This document shows positions 44,285 to 58,435 of a stretch of 64,000 nucleotides of DNA, piece after piece. Position 1 is the stretch's first letter, and every line of letters begins with the position of its first letter. This DNA comes from Ilex aquifolium. Lineage: Eukaryota > Streptophyta > Magnoliopsida > Aquifoliales > Aquifoliaceae. The translations under genes and the position numbers were made by a program. The stretch covers positions 39,131,175-39,195,174 of the forward strand of contig OX637395.1 in NCBI GenBank assembly GCA_951799425.1, read 5' to 3'. Under the pieces are notes generated by a model. It saw nothing but the letters and a program-made list of their open reading frames with translations, was not told the origin of the DNA and searched no databases.

Positions 44285-44313
44285 CCCCCCCCCCCCCCCC
44301 CCCCCCCCCCCCC
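44285..44313. repeat. Poly(C) run of 29
   Basis: Uninterrupted 29 C followed by GC and A9. Very rare in plant nuclear DNA. Confidence 0.9.
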
Positions 44314-47036
44314 GCAAAAAAAAAACCCACCCTGCAAGAAATAGGTCCAGTATAGTGATGATGATGGGCATTTATAATCGAACATAGAGGACCTGCAACA
44401 CCACAGGTGAGACGATAACACTATTGTTTGCTTTTGGTCGGATTGAATAGGAAATTAATTGAGCCGTGCATAAATTAATTCGAACACTCTTATTTTTAAA
44501 ATAATAAAAAATATAACTTTTTACAGATTATTTGAATTAAAAAAAATATGATATTAAAAAATAATTTTTCGATACCAAAATCTCTCGACAAAAGAGATCC
44601 TGATAGGGTTTGCAGCTTTTGCTTTTCGGTACAATGGTTTTGGAACCAATACATTTATTCATGAAACCAATAATCATGACGAGCATTTGTTCACTGTACC
44701 CAAAAAAAGATGTATTATCGTATTACTTATCAATTTTTTGGTTTCATTTATCATTTTTGTATTTATTTATTATATTTTAAACAGAGTAATATTATGCAAC
44801 TCAAATTTAAGATTCTAAATAACATCCTAAGTCGATAAAGACTATTGACTTAGTCGGTCTCATTTGAAAAATTGATGAGACAAAATTTAGGTTGCAAGTT
44901 GCATAGCATTTTTCTTTTCGACGAAACTGTTCACTTCTTGGGTTAAAATCAGGGCCAACCCAATAGTAAGGGTGATAATCGAGCTGAATTCGAGCCTAAT
45001 TTAAGCCTAATTTACACATAAACGAGCTTAAAAAAATGTTCAAGCTTGGCTTGATTAACAGCCCTACCCAACAGTGTGGAAAAAAAAAAGCATGGGCTTT
45101 AGACCCCAAATTTTTAGAAAGTCCCATAATTTTATGTATATCATTAGTCCACAAAAAAAATTAAATCTATTAAATTTTAAGCTCTACAAAAAAGCCCTAA
45201 AAATTAAATCTAATCAAATTTTTTATTGCAATAATTTGGACTTATAATCCAATCCATAACATTAAAAACTTAGAAATTAAAAAAATACTCAAAAATCAAT
45301 TCATATTTACTCTCACTCTCTCTCTCTGATAAAAATAAATAAAAAAATAAAAATAAAAGTTGAAATTAAACACTATCTCTCCCTCTATGTGACAAAAAAT
45401 AAAAACAAAAGTTAAAATCTATTTCTCGACAATATTAACATAACTTTCTTTTGTCTTCCTCTCACATAGAAAATTAAAAATAAATTAATTTTTTTAAAAA
45501 AAATAATACTAAAAATAAAAAAAAAACCTTCATTTAATGTTTCTCTTTTAGGCCTCAAATTGGTTTGAGCCGCCTGGTTAAAATTCATCACATTTTGAAG
45601 ATTTTTTTTATATTTTTTGGTATACTATCAAAAAAAATAAAAATGAGTACCATAATGCTATCCTAAACATGATGACCTTTCAGATAAAATTATCAAAGGT
45701 ACTCACTATAAAACCAAAATAATAATAAAAATAATAACAAATGCAAAGTGAGGGTTTGATGATCAAAACCTAGTTGCAGGGCTGACAAGCACTAGGCGTA
45801 GGCTTGCATTAAATGGGCCTGAGCTTGAGCTTCTGTGTGGCCGCTTTGAAAGCTTTAGTCTAGGGGGCCGAAAGATCTACTAGGCCAGCCTGTTTCCTTT
45901 TACACATGAGCCACGAAGTGTTGAGTTAGGCGGATTTGTCTGGAGTATTGTTAAATTCATGTTAAAAAAATATTTTATTTGTATTTAATTATTTTATTTA
46001 TTTATATATAACGAATATTATAATATTGAGTTCGTGTTGTATATTTTTTTATTTATACCCAATTCATTAATTAACTACGTCGTGTTATGTTGTATCGGAT
46101 TTACTCGTTTATAAACAAATAATTTAAAAAAGACCTAAAACCTTATAATTTCGGGATGTGTTGATAATCATGATTATAAACATGAAATAAATTTACAAAT
46201 ATAATATTTTTTGTTAGATAAAAAATAAATGTGTAATTCTTAAAGATTTTGGTTAGAGAAAATCTTGTTTAAATGTTATAGAAAATAAAATGGAGGGAAA
46301 TCAAAATCTTAGAAAAAAAAAAGAAAAAAATGGAGGGAAGACCTCTATGTTTAAATGATATAGAAAAACATTTTGATAATAATTCGATTAATTTGTTAAT
46401 CATGTTGTCTTTGTTAATCATGTTGTCTTTAAATTGAAACGCGTAAAAACTCTCAGAAAATTTCTCGTAAAATGAAATGTCATTAGTGAGATCCTATATC
46501 AATCGTACCATTTAAGATAAACAACACTTTTAATCAATAAAAGAAAATCACTTTAATTAAAAGCATGAAAATTAATTTAATCATGGTTGGTCCTACTTAT
46601 ATTTAGGACAGAGGATACGATCATGGATCCAAGTGATGTAGGACCCTAGTGACGTGGCAACACATGAGACCAATCATGGATATGATTAGGTTTTTGTTCT
46701 TTGCCTAACAAGCATAATTAATAAATTAATAACACTTAAAGAAGTCTAACCTCCCACAATAGGGCTTTGGTGGCCATGTGCTTTGTTTGTGTTAGTCCAT
46801 TGAGTGACACAAGTGAGTTCTTAATGTGAACTCTCTCTCTCTCTCTCTATATATATATGTGTGTTTTGAACCAAGGGATCCCATACATGTGGGTTGGGGC
46901 TTTTACATTTTTTGTATTTGCATGAAAATTTAAAAAGGATTTGACCAAAAATTATTTGCGATTCAAATTTAGAGGATGAGAATTCAATTTAAGAGATACT
47001 TATATAACAAGGTAAAGTTTAAATTAAGGTTTTTTT
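44314..47036. other. AT-rich intergenic DNA with repeat fragments
   Basis: A 5'-truncated S1 SINE piece lies at about 44400-44490 (TTTGCTTTTGGTCGGATTG, GAAATTAATTGAGCCGTG). A CT/TA/TG microsatellite is at 46831-46862. Otherwise A-runs and no coding signal. Confidence 0.4.
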
Positions 47037-47205
47037 CCCTAAAGGTAGCTCAAGTGATAATATGAACGAATTGTAAACTCAGACGTCTTAAGTTCGAATC
47101 TTAGCAATTCCTTGGAGTCAGAATATTCTAATTCCGACGTGGATGACCTTCCTTTGACCGGAACAGAAAGAGAATTAATCGAGATGTGTATAAATTGGCC
47201 CGAAC
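47037..47205 (+). mobile_element. SINE (family S1), reference-quality copy
   Basis: Clear tRNA-like head: A box GGTAGCTCAAGTGATAATA and B box AGTTCGAATCTTAG about 45 bp apart, then TTCCGACGTGGATGACC, TTGACCGGAACAG, TTAATCGAGATGTGTATAA. It is followed directly by a GGGGCGGAGCCA element. Confidence 0.85.
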
Positions 47206-47700
47206 TAGGGGCGGAGCCACACTTACGTTTGTGGGGGCAGTTACCCCCACTCAATTTTTTTGTCCAAACATTTTTTTATATAAATTTTAATATATTCTAA
47301 ATTTGCCCTCATAAAAATTCATATACATTTTAATTTACTTAATAATTTGTAACATTAAGATTAAATTTCTTTACTTGATTATTGATTATTTAGTTAAATC
47401 TCTCAACATGTGTTCAAGAAATTTTGGAGTTTTTCGTTCTCTCCCTTATATGAAGCCCCTTACTCTCATATTTGTAAATTTTGACACATTGAATGATAAT
47501 ATTATTATGTAATATTTTTATAATATAAAAATTAGTCAATAAGATGATAAAGATAAGGTATACGTTGCTCCTTTATGATTTGAATGTCAAGGATTTAAGC
47601 CGAAAAAAAATACTCTCTCACATGCAGGATAAGAATACGTACATCTTACTCCAGACCTTGCAATAGCAGAAGCCACATGTTGGGCCACCTCGTTTAAATT
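47206..47700. repeat. 'GGGGCGGAGCCA' dispersed repeat remnant
   Basis: Starts AGGGGCGGAGCCACACTT, then GGGGGCAGTTACCCCCACTCA (a short inverted repeat) and AT-rich DNA. This head is common among plant dispersed repeats; the right end is not defined. Confidence 0.45.
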
Positions 47701-48177
47701 TTAAATTTTACTTTTGTTAAAAAAATGTTATTAACATATAATTGAAAGACCTAATTTGATAATATAAAACATTGTTATTGTTGAATTAGTATAGGGTATC
47801 AACATTAAATGCATTTTATTTGTTATATAATTTATTCTTTAATATCAAAAGTTTCTCCTATCTAATAGGCACATTTAAATAAATGTAGATAGAGTATGAA
47901 AGTTCCAAACAAGTAGCCAAAGCCAAACACATGTGGTGGGTCAAAGCTAAACATATGGGACCCGTTTTCCACAACTAGCAATGTGTCTGCAAGTGTTAGT
48001 TATGTTCCTTTGAAGATTCTAAATGTTCTTTTTTTTTTTCAAACTATGCCTAAATGACCCACTTGAACATGACTGGATGATGATAAGCCGTTGACTATCT
48101 TACGTGGAACAACCCCCACCGTGCGATTTGACTTCTTCACAACCTAATTTTTTTATTAATCCAAATAGAAACGTGGA

Positions 48178-48330
48178 TGGACCGGTCATTCTGAATTCAA
48201 AACCTAAAATCAAATCATGAGAAATTATTCACACGAATTTTATGGTCGCTGTCATGAATGATCTGCTTTCGACCAAATTGAGGACGAGATTAGTTAGCGC
48301 GAATATTCATAACCGTAATACAAAAAAACA
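48178..48330 (+). mobile_element. SINE remnant (family S1)
   Basis: CATTCTGAATTCAAAACCT, GAATGATCTGCTTTCGACC, GAGATTAGTTAGCGCG, CATAACCGTAATAC plus poly(A): diverged S1 body. Confidence 0.55.
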
Positions 48331-48559
48331 CACACACATACTAATTTTTAATGTTGCTACCAGCTCGAAACAGAGGAATCAGAGTGTTACTTAAGGAGTC
48401 AATCTTTTAAATAAATTTCTAACCGTATTTATTGTGGCACAGTCAGCACCACGTGTTGGTGGCTTTAGATTAGGATTATAAAAACAATTGGTGTCTGTTT
48501 TATTCCGATCGTATCATTTTAGGTATACTCATAATTAAATTGTGTCCCCCATTTGTTTT

Positions 48560-49170
48560 TAATCTAATGAAAAATATGAATGATACATTTTCTATCCTTC
48601 GAGGAAGTAAAGTAGGAGGGATACACTTTCATTCTTTTGTGTTTGGTTGGATGGATGAAAAATAAAAATGACTAATTTTTTATTTTTTATTTTTTTTGTG
48701 CTGGATAAGATTAGGGGTGACAATCGAGTCGTATCGTGTCAGATTCGTGTTGAGTAATTACGGATTTATGTCGAACATTAGTAAAATCTAACTCAACTCA
48801 TTTAATTAATTGTGTCGTGTGGAGTTGCGAGTTGACCTGTTTATTATTATTATTTATTATTTATTATTTTTATTTTTAAAAAAAATATATATATATAAAT
48901 ACATATTTTATCATTGTATTTTTATATGAAATTAATGTATATATAATATATGTATATATTAAAAGATATATAGACAAATAAGATACATCTCAACACAAAT
49001 AATTAACTTTCTATCCACTTTCCTTTCGATTTTAGAGGGATTGATTTTGGTGAGTTGGAAGGAAAGTTAATCCATCCATTTTTTCATCCTTCATACTTTC
49101 CTTCCTTACCAAACATGATATTTTATTTATCCCTCCTACTATCCTTCCTTCTACCTTTCCATCGTACTAA
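48560..49170. repeat. TIR-like repeat with nested CGTGTC repeat
   Basis: Inverted flanks TTTGGTTGGATGGATGAAAAA (left) and CCATCCATTTTTTCATCC (right), with a GACAATCGAGTCGTATCGTGTC repeat fragment (48718-48850) between. Similar to the element split by the Helitron at 34163. Confidence 0.4.
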
Positions 49171-50429
49171 ACGGAGCATAAGTGTCTGGTTTGTTAAATT
49201 TTCGTATAACCCGATAACTAAAATTTGTAAGACAAATACTTTTTCGTTTGAATAAAAGTCATCATGTACAAGTCTCAACAAGTTCAAAATCTACCTAATT
49301 CTCTCTCTCTCTGTCTGTGTCTCTCTCTCTATTGTTTATGCAAGGAAAAGACTAAAGAGAGAATGGGAGCCCGGAAATGTGGTGAGACTTATGAATTCCA
49401 CATGTAAAGAAATCTGGCACTATCATAGAAATGTGTTCAGAGGGGAATATGACAGAATTTAGGTATGCTTGTTCTTTTCCTGATTTTGGGTGGAGAAAGG
49501 CATTGTAATGGGGAACCTAAGGCATAGAGCCATCAACAAGTCAAGCTGGGTTGAACTTTGATCATTTGCATGTCGAACATTTGCAAAAAAAATTTCTTTT
49601 TTCTGGTGATATAAAGAGTGGAATTCGAGTTTTAGTTGATCTAGTTGGTACAAAGACTTCAAACAATATTCTATCACTATAATGAAACTAGGATTTTATA
49701 GTTTTTTGTCGAGTTTGAATTTCATATAATCTACCAAATCATATAGAGATATTTGTTGAGTTTCATAATCCTTTACTATGAGCACATATACGAAATTAGA
49801 ACTTGCAAAGAAAACAAAATCTTGCCCAATTATACCTTTTTATATAAATCGATGAAAGAGATATTGAAATTTAGATTGACCAAGTAGTTGCCAACTCTTT
49901 ATTATGTCAATAAAACCAAAGTTATATATATTAATTTGTCGAGATTGAGGTACATATAGGAAAATATGATTGAGTGTAAATGTCATCTTCATTTCTAATA
50001 GTTGTTTTTCTACATATTAAAAATGAGCACAAATATGAAATTAAAACTTATAAAGAAACAAAAAGATTATGAACTTTGACAAGGATTGAACAAGACAATA
50101 TGACATACCCATGATCCACATTGAGCTTTGATCCACCTAAATAAGTTTTCGAACACAAGAAGATTACCAATGACAACTCAAATTGATTCCAACTTCAAAT
50201 AAGGAAGGGATTGATCTAACAAGCACCTAAAATTACCATCCTTTGACTGATTGAAGTGATAGACAAGTTATATTTATGATGCAGAGAGGTCATAGGTTAA
50301 TTAAGACACAAAGTCAGGTGTCATTTCACAAAGGACCAAGATTAAAGAAGGAGCAAGAAAGCTGCAATATCATCAGTCTGGCGTGCAGGACGTAGCAAAA
50401 ATGGCTGTCCAAACTAAATCTTAATGACG
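49171..50429. other. AT-rich intergenic DNA, nothing recognised
   Basis: Contains a CTCTCTGTCTGTG stretch near 49300. No gene signal. Confidence 0.4.
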
Positions 50430-51518
50430 CCGGCTTCAATCTGAAGTGCTCAACCAAACAAGAGTTTTCACTTTCCCAGGAAAATCAGAGAGAAAACAGA
50501 AGGAAAGAAGGAAAAGAGGAAAAAGAAACCATTTAAAGAACGAATTTTTGCAGTGGGTTTTAACTTTTCCTTTTGTCCTTGTTGAGAAAAAGAAAAGGGG
50601 AAAATTCTCTTCAGAAAGAGTGGGTAGTGCCGATTCTAACAAAACTGGTAAGCACTAGCAGCAAAAGTTGGCTTTTTTGTGTCACTGGTTTTTGTTGTGT
50701 TTTGTGTCATTTTTTTAGCTAAGAAAATTACTAGAAACAACTCGTTCTCTGATGGGTATGTCTTGGTAGTGCCTTGCTTTCTTGGATTCTGTGATAATGG
50801 TTTGGTTCTAGCTATAGACTAACTCATGCACAAGGTCATGGTGTATCTTTGAAGAGGTATTGAATGAGTTCTACATAACATTTTGGGTATTCTCTCTCTC
50901 TGTCTCTCCATATGAACATTTGTTGATTTTACTATTTGAGTTGGGTTTCTTGTATTTCTACATTAGTTCATGTAACTGATAAATCTTGGGTTTTGTTGGG
51001 GATTACGTGGAGAGTGGATTTTGGGCATTGTCTAGTGATTACAAGTTGATTTTGAGCATATTCTGATTATTTTCATGTGGGTTTCAAGAATTTTCCTTTG
51101 ATTTACATCATATGATGATCATGAATTCATTTTTAATTAGATTTCTGATATTCATGAGATGAGTCTCTTGGGTTCTTCAGATTTTGTTGGTTGGCGATGC
51201 TGGATTGTTGCATTAATACTATATATATATATATATATATAGCTCTATATATTTTGATATCGTCAGTTATTCCTTTACCTTGCAAAAACTATAAAGAGAG
51301 ATGCTTGTTGTCTACCGTTTTGGTGGCTTCTACAACTGATACCGAGATGCTGTTTTTCCTTTGTAGGTTGCTCAAACTTCAGCTGTGAGATAAAAAAAAT
51401 AAACAGCCAGATTTATATTTAATTTATATAATTTTTTTGGGAACTTGAAACTGTAAAGAGCACCAGGGTTTCTGGTGGTATGAATCTTTTAGCCTTATAT
51501 ATGTAGTAAAGAAAACTA

Positions 51519-51549
<31 letters not shown>

Positions 51550-51725
51550 CTTGTGGGTGTCTTTGGTTTTGACAATATTTTAGTGTTGAGAATCTGTAGG
51601 TTATGTCTCCTCAGCTGACTGAGTGAGCCCGGGCTCCATGGGCTTTGCCGTCGACCAAGGAAACAACCTCTTCTCTGGCTCTCTTCCCATTCAACTGAAC
51701 CTTTTCTAAAAAATGTAAAACCCCA

Positions 51726-51762
<37 letters not shown>

Positions 51763-52073
51763 TACACACACTGATTGTTCCTGCCTTGGTTGCTGTCAAG
51801 ATTCGGTCATACGAAGCATATATCATTCCCCTCTCTGAGATCCCATTTCCTTCCCTTGAAGTCCTGAAAATTGGTTATAATCAGAAATTTGGTCCCCACC
51901 CCTGGGTTGGTTTTTTTTTCCATTTCTGGACTTTATTCCTCGAAGGGGGGTTATGTTTGATTATTGGGGATGTAACATAGCGAGTGCTTTGGGGTTAACT
52001 TTGAAAGTGATTTGAGTGGTGGGAAAGTTTAGTTTTGGGTATCAAAGGAGAAGCAGATCGTCCAGTTGCCAGG
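50430..52073 (+). promoter_or_regulatory. NPY upstream region and probable 5' leader
   Basis: Holds (TA)n at 51221-51241, (GA)n at 51519-51542 and (CT)n(CA)n at 51727-51771. The purine-rich stretch at 50460-50600 ends in AAAACTG|GTAAGCA, which could be the donor of a 5'-UTR intron; transcript data would be needed. The last 300 bases run straight into the ATG. Confidence 0.4.
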
Positions 52074-55000
52074 ATGAAGTTCATGAAACTTGGATCGAAG
52101 CCCGATTCGTTTCAGACTGATGGGAATAATGTCAGGTAAGATCTTTCTTAGAATCAAATTAGTTTGTACCCTTCTGATAAGATCAATTTGGGCGTTATTG
52201 CAATTGATGTTTTCCACTTTGATCAGCATAATCCTGTTTTGTACCAGCATGCCATTTGGGTTCTAACTTTGTATGGCTTGTTTGGGGCACTAAAAAATTT
52301 TCTGTCCTTCTTTAAGAATGCGCAGCAACAATGTCAACATTATGTGACAAACTAAACTAAGTTGGTTCTTTTTGGGTTACCGCTGGTACTGCTAAGTACA
52401 TCTTGTTCCTGAAAAGGAAATTTTACACTTTCAAGTAAAATGAATGCTGGCTTGGTAGGCTGGTTGGTTCTTCATAGTTTGTTCAACCGAGTCCATGTTC
52501 TTGCCCAAGATATCATTTGCCATTTTCTCTGTTTGATACTTAAGGTGAAGGTGATGTTCCTTGTCAGTTTTTCCTCTTTTAGCATGAGTGGGGCCATTGG
52601 AAATCTGCCGGGTTTGGATTGAAATACTTAGATTTTTAAGTTTTTGTGACCGAAGAGTGAAACTGTTGGCCTATTGGTTTATGGAATACTCAGATTACTC
52701 ATCAGTGTTTTTGAAATTTTCTTTGGAAATACCCTTGTGGTGAAGGCATGGTCGGATTGTCTCATGTTGGTCCCATTGTTATGAGCCCATCCTTTCTGTT
52801 AATTGCACAAATAGGCTGTCCTTGGATACAATCTTTTGTTATCATGCTTGCTAACATGAACTTTAACTGTTGTAAGAATTGTTTGTTATGGGTGGGCATG
52901 ATTTGGCTTAGTATGCTAACAAGATGTATGACATTTGCTCTGCAATAATTCTCAATCTTGTTTGTTTAGGGTGATAATTTCTTTCCATAAATTGGTTTTG
53001 CTCATTCAAAGAGGGAATTAGTGTAAATGTAGATAATTATAGCGTCTACGATCTTTTATGTTGGATGTACCAAAGAATTATTTGGTGTTTGAAGGGAGGG
53101 ATCTGGGGTCCAACATGTGATCTTAAAAATAAAGATTATATACAAGATGGTGTAACAACTATGTCAAGTTACCCTATAATGAGATTATCTTGAGAATTGC
53201 TAATATTTCAGATTGCAGGGCTGGTTTTTTTTCGTAGATACAACCTAATGGTAACTAGTAACGCTAAACTGCGGTGCTGACCAAGTATCATCAATAGCCG
53301 AACTTCTTTGTATTAATAGCTACACTAGACTTCTAAGGATTATGTCTAAATGAGCAAGTAAGATTACTCATAAATCCTGCCCTTAAAATTGACAAAAGGA
53401 AAAGTTTTTAAGTTTCTCGTGAGTCGCTCTTTTTATTTAAAGATTCGGAATGGCATTGCAGTGCAAGGTAAAGTACATTTATGCTGTTATTTCACTTCTT
53501 CATTATATGGAATATTGAAATTGCACTAATCTTTTTCTCCTCTTAACCAGCTTAAGTAGTTACGCATTTTTAGTACATCCACCAAAAAAAAATTCCCTCG
53601 AATAACTGAGACAATAAACTCTACCTATCTGGGCTGTCAAGGATTAGGATGTAGTATTTCACAGTTGTAATTGTTCAATGTATAGAATCTTTGAATTTCC
53701 ACCGATAGTATATTACCAGAGAAAATTCACATGTGCAGGTACGTGACTACTGAGTTGGCAACTGACATTGTGGTTAAAGTTGGGGATGTGAGGTTTTATT
53801 TGCACAAGGTATGATGATCTTGTACCTTGTGCTTGTGTTTTTCATTGTAATTAGAATAATTATTTCAGCAATATTTTGCCATGTCTGGCCTACTGATGCT
53901 TGTGGCTATCGAGTGTTTTTCATGTTCTTATACTCGTTGCTTCAGCTTATTCAAACCACATTGATTGAGTAACCCTTTTTTAAGAACTTGATATGGTTTT
54001 GTGAGTCACAAACTACTGGTCACTTAAAATGTAAGGTGACAGCAATCTGAGCTAGGCAGCTCATCCTGGATCATATGTAAAGCCATTTAAGTGCTTATGA
54101 GTCAAGGGTAGAATCATGCCCGAGGAAGGCATGATATTTTTCTGTTGTCGTGGAAAACAGTTGTCATTTTGCTGAAGTCATTGATGAAATTCCATTTTAA
54201 AGTAAATAGTTATCGAACAAGAAAAAAACTTAAGTTGATAGCTGAGTGCCTCATCTCTGTTACTGATTTATTGTAATCTGTCCCTAGCTGTGCATAGCCA
54301 TTGCGTAATTCTGATGGGCTGATTAAACTGGTTATGCAGTTTCCACTTTTGTCCAAGAGTGCCTGTTTGCAAAAGTTGGTTGCCACCACAAATGAAGGAA
54401 ATGAAGACGAAGTCCACATTCATGACATTCCAGGCGGTCCTGCTGCCTTCGAAATATGTGCCAAGTTCTGTTATGGCGTTACAGTCACCTTAAATGCTTA
54501 CAACGTTATTGCAGCACGTTGTGCGGCAGAGTACCTAGGAATGAATGAGACACTTGAAAAAGGGAACCTCATCTACAAGGTGGATGTTTTTCTCAACTTC
54601 AGTATTTTCCGAAGCTGGAAGGATTCTATCATAGTTCTTCAGACTACAAAGTCTCTACTACCTTTATCTGAGGAATTGAAGTTGGTCAGCCACTGCATTG
54701 ATTCTATTACTTCCAGAGCTTCTGTTGATGTTTCCAAGGTGGACTGGTCCTATACCTACAGCCAAAAAATGCTACCAGAGGAAAATGGGAATGATCCTAA
54801 CTGGAATAGCATCAAAAGCCGGGTGGTGCCCAAGGATTGGTGGGTTGAGGACTTGTGTGAGCTTGAAGTAGATTTATACAAACGGTTAATTGTAATGATA
54901 AAGGACAAAGGGATAATTTCTGGTGAAGTGATTGGAAAAGCTTTGAAAGCTTATGCCCTGAGAAGATTGCCAGGATTTAGTAAGGGTATTATTCAGTGTG

Positions 55001-56486
55001 GCGATGTCCTGAAGACTCGTTCGATAGTTGATACAATCGTGTGGCTGTTGCCTGCAGAGAGAGGCAGCGTCTCTTGTGGTTTCATGCTCAAGTTGTTAAA
55101 AGCAGCCGTTTCCATGGATTCAGGAGAAATGGTCAAGGGAGAACTGGTGAAAAAAATAGGGCAGCAGTTGGAGGAGGCTTCTGTTAATGATCTTTTGATA
55201 CGAGTAAAGGATGGGGAAACAACCGTGTATGATGTTAATATAGTCCAGAAAATACTGGAGGTGTTTTTGATACAGGATAAGAATGCCGAAGGTGAATTAG
55301 AGGAGAGCCAGGAGATTCAGGAGATAAGAAGGCCAGGGATTTTATCGGAAGCATCCAAGCTGATGGTGGCAAAGCTCGTTGATGGGTACCTCACTGAAAT
55401 TGCAAAAGATCCTAATCTACCTTTGGCGACTTTTGTTGATGTCGCAGAGATGGTGTCTGGTTTTGCTCGGCCTGCTCACGATGGACTTTATCGGGCCATT
55501 GACATGTATCTTAAGGTAAGAGTTCTTCAAAGTTCACTTTTTTCTTTGTATAAACACTCTCAGATTTGGAGTTTGGATGGGGTATGCTTGCATAATTTCA
55601 TGATAAAATCTAAGAATATTGCATGAGGGAATGTTGTTTTGTAATTTGCATTTTGCAATAGAAACTTGTTTTAATGTGTTAAATGAAAACTCTGCTATTT
55701 ATCGAAGCAGTTACTCACATATGTTTGCGGTGAATTAAGCTTTGAGAAAAACAAAATCTTCAAGAAACAAATTTTAACCAACCATTTTTCAACTTCTACT
55801 ACACTTGCAATCAAAGACTGGTATCTGGATAGTTTTGTAGTTACTGTAATTGTATATGATTGAGCAATTGTTGCTAATACATCATCTCTTGATCAATTTT
55901 TTGCTTTGTGCTGCAGGAACACCCCGGGATTAGCAAGAGTGAGAGGAAGAGGATATGCAGGCTGATGGACTGCAAGAAGTTATCTGTTGATGCATGCATG
56001 CATGCTGTACAAAATGAGAGACTCCCCTTGCGAGTTGTTGTGCAGGTGCTCTTTTTTGAGCAAGTAAGGGCTGCTGCATCATCTGGCAGCAGCACTCCTG
56101 ACCTTCCCAAAGCCATTAAAGATCTTAACAGTGGCTCCCATGGGAGCTCAAGATCGGCAACAACCAACACTGAAGAAGAGTGGGATGCTGTGGCAACCGC
56201 AGAAGAGCTTAGGGCGTTGAGGGGTGAGCTAGCAGCCTTAAGGTTAGGCCATGGAGGAGGGAGTGAGAGAAGTGGTGGTGGTAGTAAAAGCAATGCTGAC
56301 AACACTGCAATAGGTAAAATGAAAGGGTTGCTTATGTCAAAGAAAATCTTTTCAAAACTGTTGTCAAACAAAAGGGCCCAGATTGAGAGTAGTGGTTCGG
56401 ATTCATCGGATAGCCTTGGTTCTGCTAATCCAGAAGCAGCAGCTAAATCCACCCCTTCCAGAAAAGGGAGGCATTCAGTTTCGTAG
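52074..56486 (+). CDS. NPY: NPY-type BTB/POZ-NPH3 protein, 4 exons, 625 aa
   Basis: NPH3/RPT2-family protein of the NPY (NAKED PINS IN YUC) branch, which acts with AGC kinases such as PINOID in auxin-dependent organ formation at the plasma membrane. Exons 52074-52135, 53739-53808, 54340-55515, 55917-56486; 1878 nt in phase, TAG stop. The N-terminus [18 protein letters not shown] is an NPY signature. The BTB domain (about 29-105) includes [20 protein letters not shown] and [18 protein letters not shown]. The NPH3 domain (about 210-487) starts [20 protein letters not shown], has [20 protein letters not shown], and ends [44 protein letters not shown] coiled-coil segment ([20 protein letters not shown], about 520-545) and a serine-rich basic tail follow. 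Introns 1 (1.6 kb) and 2 (0.5 kb) are free of obvious bounded TEs. Which of NPY1-5 is nearest is not decidable here. Confidence 0.95.
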
Positions 56487-58435
56487 GGAAAGGAATTTAT
56501 GGTGTTTAGTTTTTGTTTTTGGGTTTTTTTTTTTTCACTTTTAATGAATGACATTAGCATGTTAAAAGCTAGTGGTTATCTTTCCTTTGAGCAAATGAAG
56601 CTTATGGTTTGGAGAAAGGAGTTTGGAATTATTTCTTGTTTTGCAGGAAAATTTAGTTTCCTGTGCCAAGTGTCGACCCTTTTTTTCCCAGATAGCAAAT
56701 CCTTCTAACCGAATAGCTACGTCAAATACAGCTAATTGATTTTGATGAGTGACTAAAAGGGGTGTACCTAATGTACGAGGCACTCATCACCCATCATTAC
56801 GGGGTCTGGGTTGGAGGGAATGGCATCATCCTTGCCTCTCACAGCTGCGCAATGAAAGACTTGTTCCCTCCCGGAAAGAACTAGTGTTTTTGAAGATTAA
56901 TAAAGTGAGCTGTGTACACATTCCCTTTTAACCAACACCAGCTAGGTATGAAGGCCATTACTGAATATGGGTTGTAAGATCCCTAGCTGAAGGGTAACTC
57001 AGAGCTCAAGATTTTAACTTTATAGAGTGAATTCTTGTCCGATTTGTGTGACACTAAAGTCAGTTTGTAGGAAATCTCGAACCAAACCAACTTCAAACCC
57101 TCTGAGTTGGCCACAGTGCAGCACCAAACGTTTCTAACCACCAACTTATCTTCAAATGAATCCAAACAGACTACCAAGACCACCCCATTTGAAAACAACT
57201 GCTCAACTCAAAAGGGTATCGACTATAGGAACACTTTGGTCTTGGGTTCCGGAACACTGCTATAGAGTGCTACAATAAGTTCCTCTTTTATAACTGATAA
57301 TACCAAGAATAAAGTCATCTTAAAAGATGATTTCGTTTGACAGCAAAAGAAGATAAGTCAGCTTAGTCCAAACACAAGTCGCAAATTGAAATGACATGGG
57401 CCATGAGAGGAAGAGAGACAAAGAGTACTGCCCATCTCCAGATCTTATTTAAGAATAAAATTACCAGTGATATGTCACCTATTTCTAGAATGTTATGTAA
57501 TGCTTAGAGAATGTAGTCCCCTAACAATCCAATATTCCCCCTAATATCCTAAAAGATTGAGAGACTATTCATGATGACTTGAGGGCCACCCTACCGAGAC
57601 GATATAAAAAAAAACCTAACTTGAAAAGGCAGATGAAATTGTAACCGTCTTCTTCCCCCAAAAGGTAATAAAAATCCTCAGAACAAGAGACTCCGTTAGA
57701 ATAGATTAGCCAAACTTTTCAGCTGGTGAACTACTGTATTTTCCTCGAGTTATCCAATTTCTACTGTCAATTTGTTTAGCTCACACAACACACCCAGGTA
57801 ACATTCACATTTCCACCATCGCTACCTTAAATCTCTCTCTCATATTCCTCTCGAGCACCATCAATAACATAACCTACTTATGAAAACACTAGTTTGGTAC
57901 AAGTTTGAATTTGACAAAGCTTAGAATTGATCGTCAAGCTTGTTAGATACTTCTGTCACCAGCTCTCCGCATACACAAGGACTTTAAAACTATTGATGTC
58001 AAAATTTTGCTCATTAGATAAGAAAGTAAGATAGGACTCGTCAAAAATCTACTAGACAAAGAGGTAGTTCAAGCCACGTCAACCAACGTCTATTAGCAAC
58101 GATTCTCGAATGCTTAAATCAACAATGATTTGTCGATATAAGCAATAACAAAAGGGTATTATGTCTTTTGGGAGTGTATATGTGGGCAAATCTTTAAGAA
58201 AAATACACCGTTATCGGTTTTCTTATTTATTATATCTTATATTTTTTTATAATATAATAAATAATAATACATTCACAATAAGTTAAATCTTAGTGTTCTT
58301 CACGACAAACCAACTGGAAAAACTAATCAACAGAGAAGAACAAAAAAAAACTTAGAAATGATCGTCACTCTTGTTATTATGTGTTTCTGGCACCAAGTCA
58401 CCGCATACCCAATGACCTTGTAATATTAAATTAAA
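56487..58435. other. NPY 3' UTR and downstream flank
   Basis: T-rich 3' UTR start at 56520-56540. No other gene seen; the short frames are chance. Confidence 0.45.

Noticed and set aside
47037..47110. tRNA-like A and B boxes, considered as a tRNA gene
   Set aside because: No acceptor-stem pairing or anticodon loop, and the same head recurs in many copies with the SINE body and tail.
8588..51771. Dinucleotide runs, considered as CRISPR-like or regulatory arrays
   Set aside because: Simple CT/GA/CA/TA microsatellites with no spacer structure.
55874..56560. 228-codon minus-strand frame
   Set aside because: Shadow of the last NPY exon, which matches the NPH3 family on the plus strand.
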